Positions 5,927 through 15,668 of a DNA stretch of 15,693 bases are shown here, in pieces; the first letter of the stretch is position 1, and every line of letters starts with the position of its first letter. Under the pieces are notes generated by a model. It worked only from the letters and a program-made list of their open reading frames with translations. It was not told the origin of the DNA and did no database searches. Made by a program: the position numbers and the translations under genes. The stretch covers positions 1-15,693 of the forward strand of contig JAEXPQ010000082.1 of NCBI GenBank assembly GCA_023446735.1, written 5' to 3'. The stretch is from Verrucomicrobiota bacterium. Its GTDB lineage: Bacteria; Verrucomicrobiota; Verrucomicrobiia; Opitutales; Opitutaceae.

Positions 5927-7039
5927 TCACGGTCCGCGCAACACCACGGCCTCCCCGGGCGTCTCCGGAGTCGAACTACGGCTTTCGCGCGTCACCATCA
6001 CCTCGTCCGGCGCGGTCGCTTGCGGGTCCAGCGTCACATAGACGGTGCCGGAGCCGCCATGCAGCGCCGCCGGGATCTCCCCGACCCGTCGGAATGTATC
6101 TTCTGTCTCGGCACGCACCCAGAGGCTCAGCTGTTCGCCGGCCGGCACCGCGGGCAACTGGTGCAGGGTGACGAGCCCCTCGTGCTTCACCGTGTCGAAC
6201 AACGACCACGCGGAGGCACCCGCCTCCGCGCCCGCCTCGACGGAGGTCGACGACGGCGGCAGCACCCCGACGGCCGCGATCGACATTCCATCACGCGCGA
6301 CCGCTCCGGCATCGTCCACCGGTTCCGTCCCGAGCGTCTGCACCATCGCCAGCAGTCCTTTGCGTTCGCCCCGGGCGAACCGCTCGGGGTCGACCAGCTC
6401 CATCGCCACGAGCGAGCCCCGGCCGGATCCCGCTTGCGCGGCGACCAAGGCGGCGAGCCGCCGCCGCTCCGCCTCGAGCTGGGCATGGGAAAGCCGCAGC
6501 GCGCGCAATTCGGTGCGCAAGCGCCCCACCTCCGCCGGCGCCACCCCCGCCATCGAAGCCGGCGCGCTGCGCCCAGGCTCGGCCTCGCCTCGCGTATCCT
6601 TGACTGGAGCACCGATTGCGCGTCCCGCCTCGCCTGCCGGTTCGGGCCCGGGCCCGATGGCCGCACGCGGCGGCAGACCACGCGGGCCGAGCACTCCGAC
6701 CACCGGCGGCCGGAAGAACTGCCAGAGATTCAAACCGAACAGGATCGCGGCGGCGGTCGGCCACGCCCACCACGTCCAGCTCGTCCGCCGCCCGCGGTGG
6801 CCCTCGCCGGCGTGGGCGACGCCCACCACCGCGCGGGCCAGTCCGGCCCGTTCGTCCGCCGGCAGGGATACCGGCGCCGCCCCGACCAGGGCGAAGTCCG
6901 CCACCGTATCCGCCGTGGCCTTCAGCGCGGCCTCCGCGGCCGGATCGGTGTCGAGCCGGGCCTCGAACGCGGCGCGCCGCACCTCGTCCATTTCGTCGAG
7001 GAGGTAGTCGAGCGCATCGACCGTCAGATTGTCATTCAT
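5927..7039 (-). CDS. RskA-like membrane anti-sigma factor
   Basis: Start at 7039 is chosen because it gives MNDNLTVDALDYLLDEMDEV, a typical anti-sigma N-terminal helix, and overlaps the sigma-factor stop by 8 bp (ATGAATGA). The product is 370 aa. Residues 1-80 form the cytoplasmic sigma-binding part, with no Cys, so no zinc motif. One membrane helix lies near 88-109 (WTWWAWPTAAAILFGLNLWQ). A Pro/Gly-rich stretch and a coiled coil (about 168-202) follow. The C-terminal 80 residues (LWVRAETED, VYVTLDPQ, MVTRESRSSTPETPG) match the RskA periplasmic domain. It should hold the adjacent sigma factor inactive at the inner membrane until released by regulated proteolysis, as known for this family. The coiled coil plus linker make it longer than typical RskA (about 230-250 aa). 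Confidence 0.85.
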   Translation of the reverse strand: MNDNLTVDALDYLLDEMDEVRRAAFEARLDTDPAAEAALKATADTVADFALVGAAPVSLPADERAGLARAVVGVAHAGEGHRGRRTSWTWWAWPTAAAILFGLNLWQFFRPPVVGVLGPRGLPPRAAIGPGPEPAGEAGRAIGAPVKDTRGEAEPGRSAPASMAGVAPAEVGRLRTELRALRLSHAQLEAERRRLAALVAAQAGSGRGSLVAMELVDPERFARGERKGLLAMVQTLGTEPVDDAGAVARDGMSIAAVGVLPPSSTSVEAGAEAGASAWSLFDTVKHEGLVTLHQLPAVPAGEQLSLWVRAETEDTFRRVGEIPAALHGGSGTVYVTLDPQATAPDEVMVTRESRSSTPETPGEAVVLRGP

Positions 7040-7676
7040 GGGTGGGGAAGAGTTCGCGGAGTTTGCGCAGCCCGCGGGCAAGATGGTTCTTCACGTTGCC
7101 GACCGGCGTCCGCAGCGCGGCGGCGATCTCGCCCTGTGAGCGGCCCTCGAAGAAGGCGAGTTCGAGCGCCCGGCGTTGCGGTTCGGCCAGCCGGGCCAAA
7201 CCGTGCACGACCGCCTCGCGCCGGACGAAGTCCTCCTGGGGAGGATCCTGCACCGCGCCGGACTCGTCGTGGAGCCGCGCCAGCAACGCTTGGTGCCGTT
7301 CGAGCCGGCGCAACCGGTCGATCGCGAGATTGCGGGTGATGAAGACCAGCCACGACACCACCTCGCCGCGCTCCGCCCGGTAGGAGCCGGCCTGCCGCCA
7401 GGCCTTGAGAAACGCGTCCTGCGCGACTTCGCGCGCCGCCTCCGGGTCGTGCAGGATGCGCCGCGCCACCGCGTGGACCCGCCCGCCCATCTCGTCGACG
7501 AGCGTCCGCAGGGCTTCGCCGTCGCCGGCGGCCATCTTCGCCAATAATTCGCGGTGGGCCGCCAGCGCCTCCGGCCCGAACGATGGCACCGAACGCTCCG
7601 GTGCCGCGCCCTCGATTCCACCGGCGGCGGAACCCAGGGCGGCGCACGGAAAAGGCAGGGGGGCGGCGCGCTCCAT
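7032..7676 (-). CDS. ECF (sigma-70 family) sigma factor
   Basis: The 214-aa product has region 2 at roughly residues 45-125 (DPEAAREVAQDAFLKAW, then SWLVFITRNLAIDRLRR) and region 4 at about 150-210 (LAEPQRRALELAFFEG, then GEIAAALRTPVGNVKNHL). There is no region 1.1 or 3, which is the ECF layout. The ATG at 7676 is chosen because it overlaps the stop of the upstream gene as TGATG; the open frame continues upstream to 8753 but that part is a shadow of other genes. The first 40 residues are not conserved-looking, so a later start (M48, MAAGDGEAL) is possible. Its partner is the anti-sigma factor whose start overlaps its stop. The pairing with an RskA-type protein suggests a SigK/ECF19-like group. 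Confidence 0.88.
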   Translation of the reverse strand: MERAAPLPFPCAALGSAAGGIEGAAPERSVPSFGPEALAAHRELLAKMAAGDGEALRTLVDEMGGRVHAVARRILHDPEAAREVAQDAFLKAWRQAGSYRAERGEVVSWLVFITRNLAIDRLRRLERHQALLARLHDESGAVQDPPQEDFVRREAVVHGLARLAEPQRRALELAFFEGRSQGEIAAALRTPVGNVKNHLARGLRKLRELFPTHE

Positions 7677-8341
7677 CAGAAACGGTAGCTGAAGCCGAGC
7701 ACCAGCGAACTGGTACGCAACTCCGGCACGGGCAGTTTCACGGGGCCGGGCACCGCGCTGACGTTCGGAGGCAGGAGCAGATCGGTGTCGAACCCGCGCA
7801 CTGCGAGGTAGCGGTAGCCCAGCTCCAAGGCGGCGCGGGGGCCCATCGCAAGCGTCACCCCGACCCCGCCGCCGAAGGCGGGCCGCCACTCGTCGAACCC
7901 GGCCGTCTGCGCCAGCGGCCGCTGGCCCCGCACGTAGCGGTACCAGTCGCCCTCGACCCGCGCGAGACCCGCGACGGCGCCGACATACCAGCGCACTCGC
8001 GACTCCGGCGCCCCGAATTGGTAACGATAGCCGGCGAGGACCGGGCGCAGATGCCCGTCGGCTTCCTCGGCGTTGTAGGCGCCGACCACCTGGATGATCA
8101 CATCGCCCGGCACGAAACGCTGAAAGTCCCAGGCGACACTGCCGAAGCTCAACGCCAGCTCGTGCTGGTTTCGGTCGCCAAGCGCCGCTCCGGCGGCCAG
8201 CTCGAAACCGCTGCGGTCGGTGAAACCCCCATTGTGGAAATGGGTGTAGGTGCCCGCCACGCGGACAAACGGTTCGGCGGCGCAAGCCGCCACGCCGGCA
8301 CCGGCGGCCGCGGCAAGAATGAGAACACGTGGAAGATTCAT
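7676..8341 (-). CDS. Outer-membrane beta-barrel-like protein
   Basis: The start at 8341 opens a signal peptide (MNLPRVLILAAAAGAGVAACAAEP); an upstream in-frame start at 8383 would put 14 unlikely residues before it. The 221-aa product alternates polar and aromatic residues in the manner of a beta-barrel (ELALSFGSVAWDFQRF, RPVLAGYRYQFG, RVRWYVGAVAGLARV, ALELGYRYLAV) and ends SLVLGFSYRF, with the terminal Phe typical of outer-membrane proteins. VAAC at residues 17-20 also fits a lipobox, so a lipoprotein cannot be excluded; cleavage after ACA is equally possible. It is the first gene of the unit with the sigma and anti-sigma genes. It could be the envelope sensor or a target of that sigma factor, but this is inference. 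Confidence 0.7.
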   Translation of the reverse strand: MNLPRVLILAAAAGAGVAACAAEPFVRVAGTYTHFHNGGFTDRSGFELAAGAALGDRNQHELALSFGSVAWDFQRFVPGDVIIQVVGAYNAEEADGHLRPVLAGYRYQFGAPESRVRWYVGAVAGLARVEGDWYRYVRGQRPLAQTAGFDEWRPAFGGGVGVTLAMGPRAALELGYRYLAVRGFDTDLLLPPNVSAVPGPVKLPVPELRTSSLVLGFSYRF

Positions 8342-8362
8342 GGTTGATCGTGCGTGAACACC

Positions 8363-8379
8363 CCGGGATACGCCCCCGG
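8363..8379 (-). promoter_or_regulatory. Inverted repeat upstream of the beta-barrel/sigma unit
   Basis: CCGGG and CCCGG arms flank a 7-nt centre, 22 bp upstream of the beta-barrel start. Transcription of the three-gene unit, if it starts in this spacer, must begin between here and the terminator at 8404. No convincing ECF -35/-10 pair was found. Confidence 0.2.
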
Positions 8380-8403
8380 ACACGGTTTGGAGTCACCCGT
8401 TGC

Positions 8404-8427
8404 AAAAAAAGCGGCGGCCCGCCCCGC
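8404..8427 (-). terminator. Intrinsic terminator of the carbonic anhydrase gene
   Basis: Read on the minus strand, GCGG-GG pairs with CC-G-CCGC (one bulged G) around a CGGG loop and is followed directly by seven T. It begins 1 bp after the TAG of the carbonic anhydrase gene. It is the only hairpin in the window with a proper T-tract. Confidence 0.75.
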
Positions 8428-8428
8428 G

Positions 8429-9037
8429 CTAGGCGCCGACCGCGTGGTCGACCGTCACGCCGAGGTCGCGCACCAGGCCGTCGCCCAAGCCATAGATCCA
8501 GCCGTGCACGGCGAGTTGCTGGCCGCGGCTCCAAGCATCGCGCGCGACCGTGGTCTGCGCGACATTGGCGACCTGCGCGACCACGTTGCACTCGCACAGA
8601 CGGTCGGTCTTCTCCTCGGGCGAACCGGCCGCGGCGATCGCGGCCTCGTTCTTCTCCCACACGTCCTCCACGTGCCGCAGCCAGTTGTCGGCCAGGCCCA
8701 CGCGCTGGCCCTGCACGACGGCGCGCACGCCGCTGCATCCATAGTGCCCGCACACGATCACGTGGCGCACCTGGAGGACGTCGATCGCGTACTGGAGGAC
8801 CGAGAGGCAGTTGAGGTCTGAGTGCGCAACGACGTTGGCGATGTTGCGGTGCACGAACATCTCGCCGGGCAGCAGGCCCACGATCTCGTTGGCCGGCACG
8901 CGGCTGTCGGCGCAGCCGATCCAGAGGAACGACGGCCTCTGCTGGCGCGCCAGCTTCGGGAAGAACTCCGGATCGCGCCGGCGGATGTCGGCGGACCAGG
9001 CGCGATTGTTGGCGATCAGACGTTGGATGTCGGACAT
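8429..9037 (-). CDS. can: Beta-class carbonic anhydrase
   Basis: The 202-aa protein interconverts CO2 and bicarbonate in the cytoplasm using zinc. Expected zinc ligands are Cys42 in CADSR (42-46), His98 and Cys101 in CGHYGC, with the Asp44/Arg46 dyad present. These positions and spacing match the E. coli Can type, and the length is close to the usual 200-220 aa. FVHRNIANVV and the C-terminal VHGWIYGLGDG are also family-typical. It lies 82 bp downstream of purE on the same strand, with a strong hairpin between them, and ends in an intrinsic terminator. Its bicarbonate could feed the carboxylating enzymes encoded nearby, which is an inference from position. The start at 9037 gives the normal N-terminus; there is no Shine-Dalgarno sequence. 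Confidence 0.95.
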   Translation of the reverse strand: MSDIQRLIANNRAWSADIRRRDPEFFPKLARQQRPSFLWIGCADSRVPANEIVGLLPGEMFVHRNIANVVAHSDLNCLSVLQYAIDVLQVRHVIVCGHYGCSGVRAVVQGQRVGLADNWLRHVEDVWEKNEAAIAAAGSPEEKTDRLCECNVVAQVANVAQTTVARDAWSRGQQLAVHGWIYGLGDGLVRDLGVTVDHAVGA

Positions 9038-9066
9038 GGCGGGTAGCGGGCGGGCGGAACTTGGAT

Positions 9067-9102
9067 CCGGAGCCGGCGCGAGTGAGTGCGCGCCGGCCCC
9101 GG
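9067..9102 (-). terminator. Long GC-rich hairpin between purE and carbonic anhydrase
   Basis: GCCGGCGCG (9072-9080) pairs perfectly with CGCGCCGGC (9089-9097) around an 8-nt loop; after one A/C mismatch, four more pairs (CCGG/CCGG) extend the stem. No T-tract follows on either strand. It could end part of the purE transcript or protect the carbonic anhydrase message. Confidence 0.5.
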
Positions 9103-9119
9103 GCGAACGCAGGCTGCGC

Positions 9120-9644
9120 TCAGGGCAGTTTGGCTTCGAGCACCTTCTTGGTCTGGTTGGCGCGGTAGGCGTCGAGCGCCTGGCGGATACGCTCGTCGCC
9201 CTGCGCGAGGATCGCGATCGCGAAGAGCGCGGCGTTGAGCGCGCCGGGTTTGCCGATGGCGAAGGTGGCGACCGGGATGCCGCCGGGCATCTGCACCATC
9301 GAGAGCAACGAATCGAGGCCCTTGAGCGACGCCGATTCGATCGGCACGCCGAGGACCGGCAGCGGGGTCACGGCGGCCATCACGCCCGCGAGGTGGGCTG
9401 CCCCGCCTGCCGCAGCAATGATGACCTTGAGCCCGCGGCCGCCGGCGCCGCGGCCCCATTCGAGGGCGGCGTCGGGCGTGCGGTGCGCGGAGAGCGCGCG
9501 GCGCTCGGTAGCGATACCGAACTCGTCGAGCAGACGGGCGGCGGCCTCCATGACGGGCCAGTCGGAGGTGCTGCCCATGACGATGCCGACGAGCGGCTTG
9601 CCGGTGGCGGTGGGAGTGAAGGGAGCGGAGGTTTCTTTGGTCAT
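9120..9644 (-). CDS. purE: N5-carboxyaminoimidazole ribonucleotide mutase (PurE, class I)
   Basis: The 174-aa enzyme converts N5-CAIR to CAIR in purine synthesis. It shows GSTSDWPVM (24-32), SAHRTP (52-57, catalytic His54), AAAGGAAHLAGV (77-88) and SLLSMVQMPGGIPVATFAIG. The SAHRTP and GGAAHL motifs are those of class I enzymes that work with PurK; purK is not in the window. Length fits E. coli PurE (169 aa) with a short N-terminal extension (about 16 residues, Thr/Pro-rich). The gene starts 30 bp after the PPDK stop, so co-transcription is likely. There is no Shine-Dalgarno sequence; a GTCACC heptamer-like word occurs in the spacer. Confidence 0.95.
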   Translation of the reverse strand: MTKETSAPFTPTATGKPLVGIVMGSTSDWPVMEAAARLLDEFGIATERRALSAHRTPDAALEWGRGAGGRGLKVIIAAAGGAAHLAGVMAAVTPLPVLGVPIESASLKGLDSLLSMVQMPGGIPVATFAIGKPGALNAALFAIAILAQGDERIRQALDAYRANQTKKVLEAKLP

Positions 9645-9674
9645 ACTATGATAGTGGTGACAGTTGCGGGCAGT

Positions 9675-12473
<2,799 letters not shown>

Positions 12474-12517
12474 TGCAGTGGATCAGGGTTGGGGAGAGGA
12501 AAGACTGGCCGCGGCGG

Positions 12518-13411
12518 TCACAAGGGCGGCAGCGGCACGAGCAGTTCGTAGTCGATCACGGCGTAGACGGTACGGCCGCGGTGGGTGAGCAGCCGACCGT
12601 CGCGACCGGGGCGCACGATCACGTGGCGCGGCTTGTGGTCGAGCACGGCGAACCCGTGCGCCGCCACGTCGCGCGCCACGGTGTGGCTGAGCTCGACCAT
12701 CGCGGCGGAGCTGATCGCGCCGTGGCGCGCGGCCTCCTCGGCGTCGATGCCGTGCACCCACTGGTAGAGGAGCACGTAGAGGCGCTCGGGGTCGTAGGCG
12801 ACCGGCGGCTGTTCCGGACGGCGCCGCTGGTCCGCGTCGAGCGCGGCGGCCTGACGCGCGTAGAGATGATGGGCCCGGCCGAGCTCCCAGAGCGGGTGCC
12901 GCGCCGGCGGACTGTAGATGGCGAGCGGGCGCTTGGTGCGCACCACCGGGCCGCGGCCCGCGGCGACCTGCGCGCGCAGCCGCCCGATCGCGGCGAACTC
13001 CTCGAAAGGCCCGAGGAACTGCGCGTCGTCGAGCAGCTTGGCCGGCCAGGGAAACCCGGCGGCGTCGCCGAGCACCGTGAGCCCCACGTCCTGCCCGAAA
13101 CGGCAGAACTTCACGACCAGCCCCATGTCGCGCCGGACCGGATGCGGTGCGGGCACCCGATAGACCGAGCCGGTCGCGCCGGGCAGGGCGCGGCCGATGG
13201 TGCGGAAACGCTGGTCGTCGTACCACACGGCGGGCAGGAGCGACTCGGCCACGGCCCAGCCCTCGCGGGTGCAGTAGAGGTCGCCGCCCTGCATGCCGCG
13301 CACGGCGATGTAGTCGACATCGTGCACGCGGCGCCGGTGGCGGGCCGGCACGGCGTCGAACGCCGGCCGACGGCCGCGCTGCAGGGTGAGGTCGTAGAAC
13401 TCCGCGGCCAT
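12518..13411 (-). CDS. Protein-kinase-like fold protein, unknown substrate
   Basis: I do not recognise a named family, but the kinase landmarks appear in order in this 297-aa protein: a glycine-loop-like GATGSVYRV (78-86), VVKFCR with a candidate ATP-binding Lys101, FEEF with a candidate helix-C Glu (137/138), a catalytic-loop-like LDHKPRHVIV (257-266) with Asp258 and Lys260, and VIDYELL with a metal-binding Asp287. The Asn of the usual D-x-K-P-x-N motif is His263. Residues 1-70 are a separate N-terminal part. The start is 9 bp after the stop of the DUF4914-like gene, so the two are almost certainly co-transcribed and probably functionally linked. The fold assignment is my inference from motifs; it could phosphorylate a small molecule or a protein, or be inactive. 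Confidence 0.65.
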   Translation of the reverse strand: MAAEFYDLTLQRGRRPAFDAVPARHRRRVHDVDYIAVRGMQGGDLYCTREGWAVAESLLPAVWYDDQRFRTIGRALPGATGSVYRVPAPHPVRRDMGLVVKFCRFGQDVGLTVLGDAAGFPWPAKLLDDAQFLGPFEEFAAIGRLRAQVAAGRGPVVRTKRPLAIYSPPARHPLWELGRAHHLYARQAAALDADQRRRPEQPPVAYDPERLYVLLYQWVHGIDAEEAARHGAISSAAMVELSHTVARDVAAHGFAVLDHKPRHVIVRPGRDGRLLTHRGRTVYAVIDYELLVPLPPL

Positions 13412-13420
13412 GGGGGCGGC

Positions 13421-15349
13421 TCAGTCCTCGTTGGCGAAGGTCTCGTGGTCGATGAGGCGCGCGTAGTCCTCGAGCGCGCCGCCGTCCAGGCAGCACTGGA
13501 TGATCTCGCGGCCCAGGCCGAGCAGCTCGGGCTTGAGATACTGCCGCAGCTCGCGGGCGAAGAACTCCGCGAGGATCTCGGCGCCGCGGTCGTAGGCGAA
13601 CTCGCCCACCTCGGGCTGGCGCTCCACCTCGAAGAAGAACGGCGGGAGATAGCGGCCCTCGACGATGACCTGGGTCGGGGTGCAGCCGAGCAACGGACAA
13701 CGCGAGGCGCGCACCTGTTTCTGCGTGAAGCGGGCGCCGCCGCGGCGCGCGAGGTACTCGCGGGCGATCCACTGCGGCATGAAGCCGGTCTCCCAAGCGC
13801 CCACGTGCTGGTTGGGCAGGAGCACGTAGCGCACCCCCGGCGTCGCCACAATCTGGTTAAGCAGGAGGTTCGCGTGATCGACCATGCGGCCGGTAGCGAA
13901 GGGCCAGTACGAGCCCACGCCCTCCGAGGACATGCCCTCGGTCTGCACGATGCTCGGATTGGCGTGGCCGCGCGGAGCGACCAGCCGCCAGAGCCAGGCC
14001 AGCGCCGGCGGCAGCAGGTGGAACAGGCCGATGATGCCGTAGCTGGGGTTCTCGCGGGTGCACGGGGGGCAGCGCACGCCGAAGCTGCGGATGTCGACAT
14101 CGACCGCGCCGGAGACGATGCCGGGCACGATCTTGCGCGGGATGATCACGCGCGGGTTCGGGCAGGGCTTGCCGGGGGCGTCCATCGTGTGCTCCCAGAT
14201 CAGCGCGGTGGCGTCGGGCTTGGCCTCGATGTTGAGGAAGAGCAGCGGCGCCGGGGGGTGGATGGTGAGGCGCTCGAGGTGCGGGTCGACGCCGTAACGG
14301 CCGATGTGATTCACGCGCACGAACCACGCGTCCTCGGCGTCCATGAGCGAGAGCTTGCCGCGGCCCTTGTCGAGCGAGGGGTGGCAGAGCGCCATGTCGT
14401 CGGTCACGGGGCGGAGCTCGCAGGCGCGCGGGAGCGTGAGGAGACGTTCCTCGCCGTTGACGACGTTGCGGCCGAGCAGGAGGCTGCCGTCGCTCTCGCG
14501 GTGGGCGTGTTCGAGCATCTCGCTCTTGCCGCCGCCGCTGGCGCCCTCGTGGGAGATGACGAGGCGGTTGTCGTACGGGGTGACGACCTGCACCGTCGAG
14601 CAGTGCATGGTGACCCAACGCTCGGCCTCGCCGAGGTTGAGCAGCACGCCGTAGATGCCCTTCTTCGCGCTCGGGCCGGGATAGAGGTTGTAGCTGAATA
14701 GTTCATGCAGTCCCTCGCGGCGGTTGTGCACCACGATCTGCTTGCCGCCGAAGTGCGTGTGCCGGAACGGCGGCGCCACGTAGATCACGGCCTTGGGCGC
14801 GAAGCCGGCGGGCACGTCCTTGGGCGCGAGCATTCCCTGGAGCAGCGCCAGTCCGAGGGCGAAGAACCCGGCGTTGTCGGGCGCGATGACGAGCGCGTCG
14901 GTGCCCTTCCCCGCCACGCCGGCGACGAACGGGAACACCGCCAGCCGCTGCGTGCGCAACCAGGCGAAGGTGGCCTCGCGCAACTCGGCGAAGTCGCCGC
15001 CGAAACGTTCGCGGTAGGTCGGCTTGTCGGTCGGCAGCGAATCGCCGATTACCATACAGTCGGGATCGCGGCGGCGCATGTACGGCTCGGTGTAGTTCGC
15101 GGCGATGCCGTTGCGGGTGCGGCAGACGAGCGCCTCGACCACCCGGCCCTTGCCGGGGGTGTCGTAGGCAACCTCGTGCCAGCCCTCGCGGGCATCGCGT
15201 ACGGCGAGCGCCACAAGGTCGTCGAGGGAGTTGGGCACGATGAAGCCCGGGCACGCGCGCAGAAGCTCGGCGGCTTCGGCGGGCAGGGCGAACGGCAGCG
15301 GGCCGGAGGCGGCCGCGGAGGAGGAGGAAGGGGCGACGGCGGATTTCAT
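13421..15349 (-). CDS. DUF4914-like protein with PEP-carboxykinase-type P-loop region
   Basis: The 642-aa length and overall look fit what I recall as DUF4914, a family without assigned function. It starts with a Ser/Ala-rich segment (residues 4-16). The centre has, in the same order as ATP-dependent PEP carboxykinase, KKGIYGVLLNL (229-239), MHCS (248-251), the P-loop GASGGGKS (269-276), and a downstream DD pair at 317-318; PEPCK has KKGIF, MHCS, GLSGTGKT and a metal-binding DDE. RHTHFGGKQ (196-204) lies further N-terminal. The C-terminal half has CPPCTRENP, YWPFATGRMVDHANLLLNQI and GAWETGFMPQW, which I cannot map to known motifs. A PEPCK-like nucleotide-dependent activity is inferred. The stop is followed 9 bp later by the kinase-like gene. 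The start at 15349 is 57 bp after the small-subunit gene; no Shine-Dalgarno sequence. Confidence 0.7.
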   Translation of the reverse strand: MKSAVAPSSSSAAASGPLPFALPAEAAELLRACPGFIVPNSLDDLVALAVRDAREGWHEVAYDTPGKGRVVEALVCRTRNGIAANYTEPYMRRRDPDCMVIGDSLPTDKPTYRERFGGDFAELREATFAWLRTQRLAVFPFVAGVAGKGTDALVIAPDNAGFFALGLALLQGMLAPKDVPAGFAPKAVIYVAPPFRHTHFGGKQIVVHNRREGLHELFSYNLYPGPSAKKGIYGVLLNLGEAERWVTMHCSTVQVVTPYDNRLVISHEGASGGGKSEMLEHAHRESDGSLLLGRNVVNGEERLLTLPRACELRPVTDDMALCHPSLDKGRGKLSLMDAEDAWFVRVNHIGRYGVDPHLERLTIHPPAPLLFLNIEAKPDATALIWEHTMDAPGKPCPNPRVIIPRKIVPGIVSGAVDVDIRSFGVRCPPCTRENPSYGIIGLFHLLPPALAWLWRLVAPRGHANPSIVQTEGMSSEGVGSYWPFATGRMVDHANLLLNQIVATPGVRYVLLPNQHVGAWETGFMPQWIAREYLARRGGARFTQKQVRASRCPLLGCTPTQVIVEGRYLPPFFFEVERQPEVGEFAYDRGAEILAEFFARELRQYLKPELLGLGREIIQCCLDGGALEDYARLIDHETFANED

Positions 15350-15406
15350 GGGTAGATGAAGCGGGTCGATGTTGCGATTGACGTTGAAGGTTGGATGCGA
15401 AGCGGT

Positions 15407-15667
15407 TCAGCGCCGCGGGCGGTTGGCGAACTGGCGCACGCGGCCCTCGAGGCCCCACCAGTTGACCTCGGGGGCGGGCGCGAGCTCGACCATGCGGATG
15501 GCGAAGGGCTCGCGTACGACCGCGGCCACGGCGGCGACGATCACGGTCCACGGGATGCTCTCGTCGAGGGGCGGCTCGATGCCGGCGCGGCGCTCGACCT
15601 CGGCGAGGCGGGCCTCGAGCGCGGCGATGCGGTCGAGGAGAATGGCGGTCTCGGTGGTGGCGGGCAT
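15407..15667 (-). CDS. Small subunit-like protein of a biotin-dependent decarboxylase/carboxylase
   Basis: The 86-aa protein has an N-terminal amphipathic helix or coiled coil (LLDRIAALEARLAEVERRAG, residues 10-29), then IPWTVIVAAVAAVVREPFAIRMVEL (38-62) and WWGLEGRVRQFANRP near the end. This order (IPxxVxAAIAAAV..., IR.., W...GR......R) is what I associate with small accessory subunits of methylmalonyl-CoA or oxaloacetate decarboxylases and related acyl-CoA carboxylases. The match is from memory of short motifs, so it is tentative. The start follows the upstream stop by 1 nt (TGACATG) and has a strong Shine-Dalgarno sequence. No other subunit is complete in the window. Confidence 0.55.
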   Translation of the reverse strand: MPATTETAILLDRIAALEARLAEVERRAGIEPPLDESIPWTVIVAAVAAVVREPFAIRMVELAPAPEVNWWGLEGRVRQFANRPRR

Positions 15668-15668
15668 G

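Noticed and set aside
8342..8403. ECF-type promoter for the beta-barrel/sigma unit
   Set aside because: AAC-like -35 and CGT-like -10 words occur, but the spacings (about 12 or 25 bp) do not fit the usual 16-17 bp.
7032..8753. A 573-residue fusion of the sigma factor with a long N-terminal part
   Set aside because: The extra part overlaps the beta-barrel and carbonic anhydrase genes in another frame, runs through the terminator at 8404-8427 and is Arg-rich; the TGATG junction supports the start at 7676.
12483..13796. 437-residue minus-strand frame over the kinase-like gene
   Set aside because: Arg/Pro/Ala-rich shadow frame that overlaps two better-supported genes.
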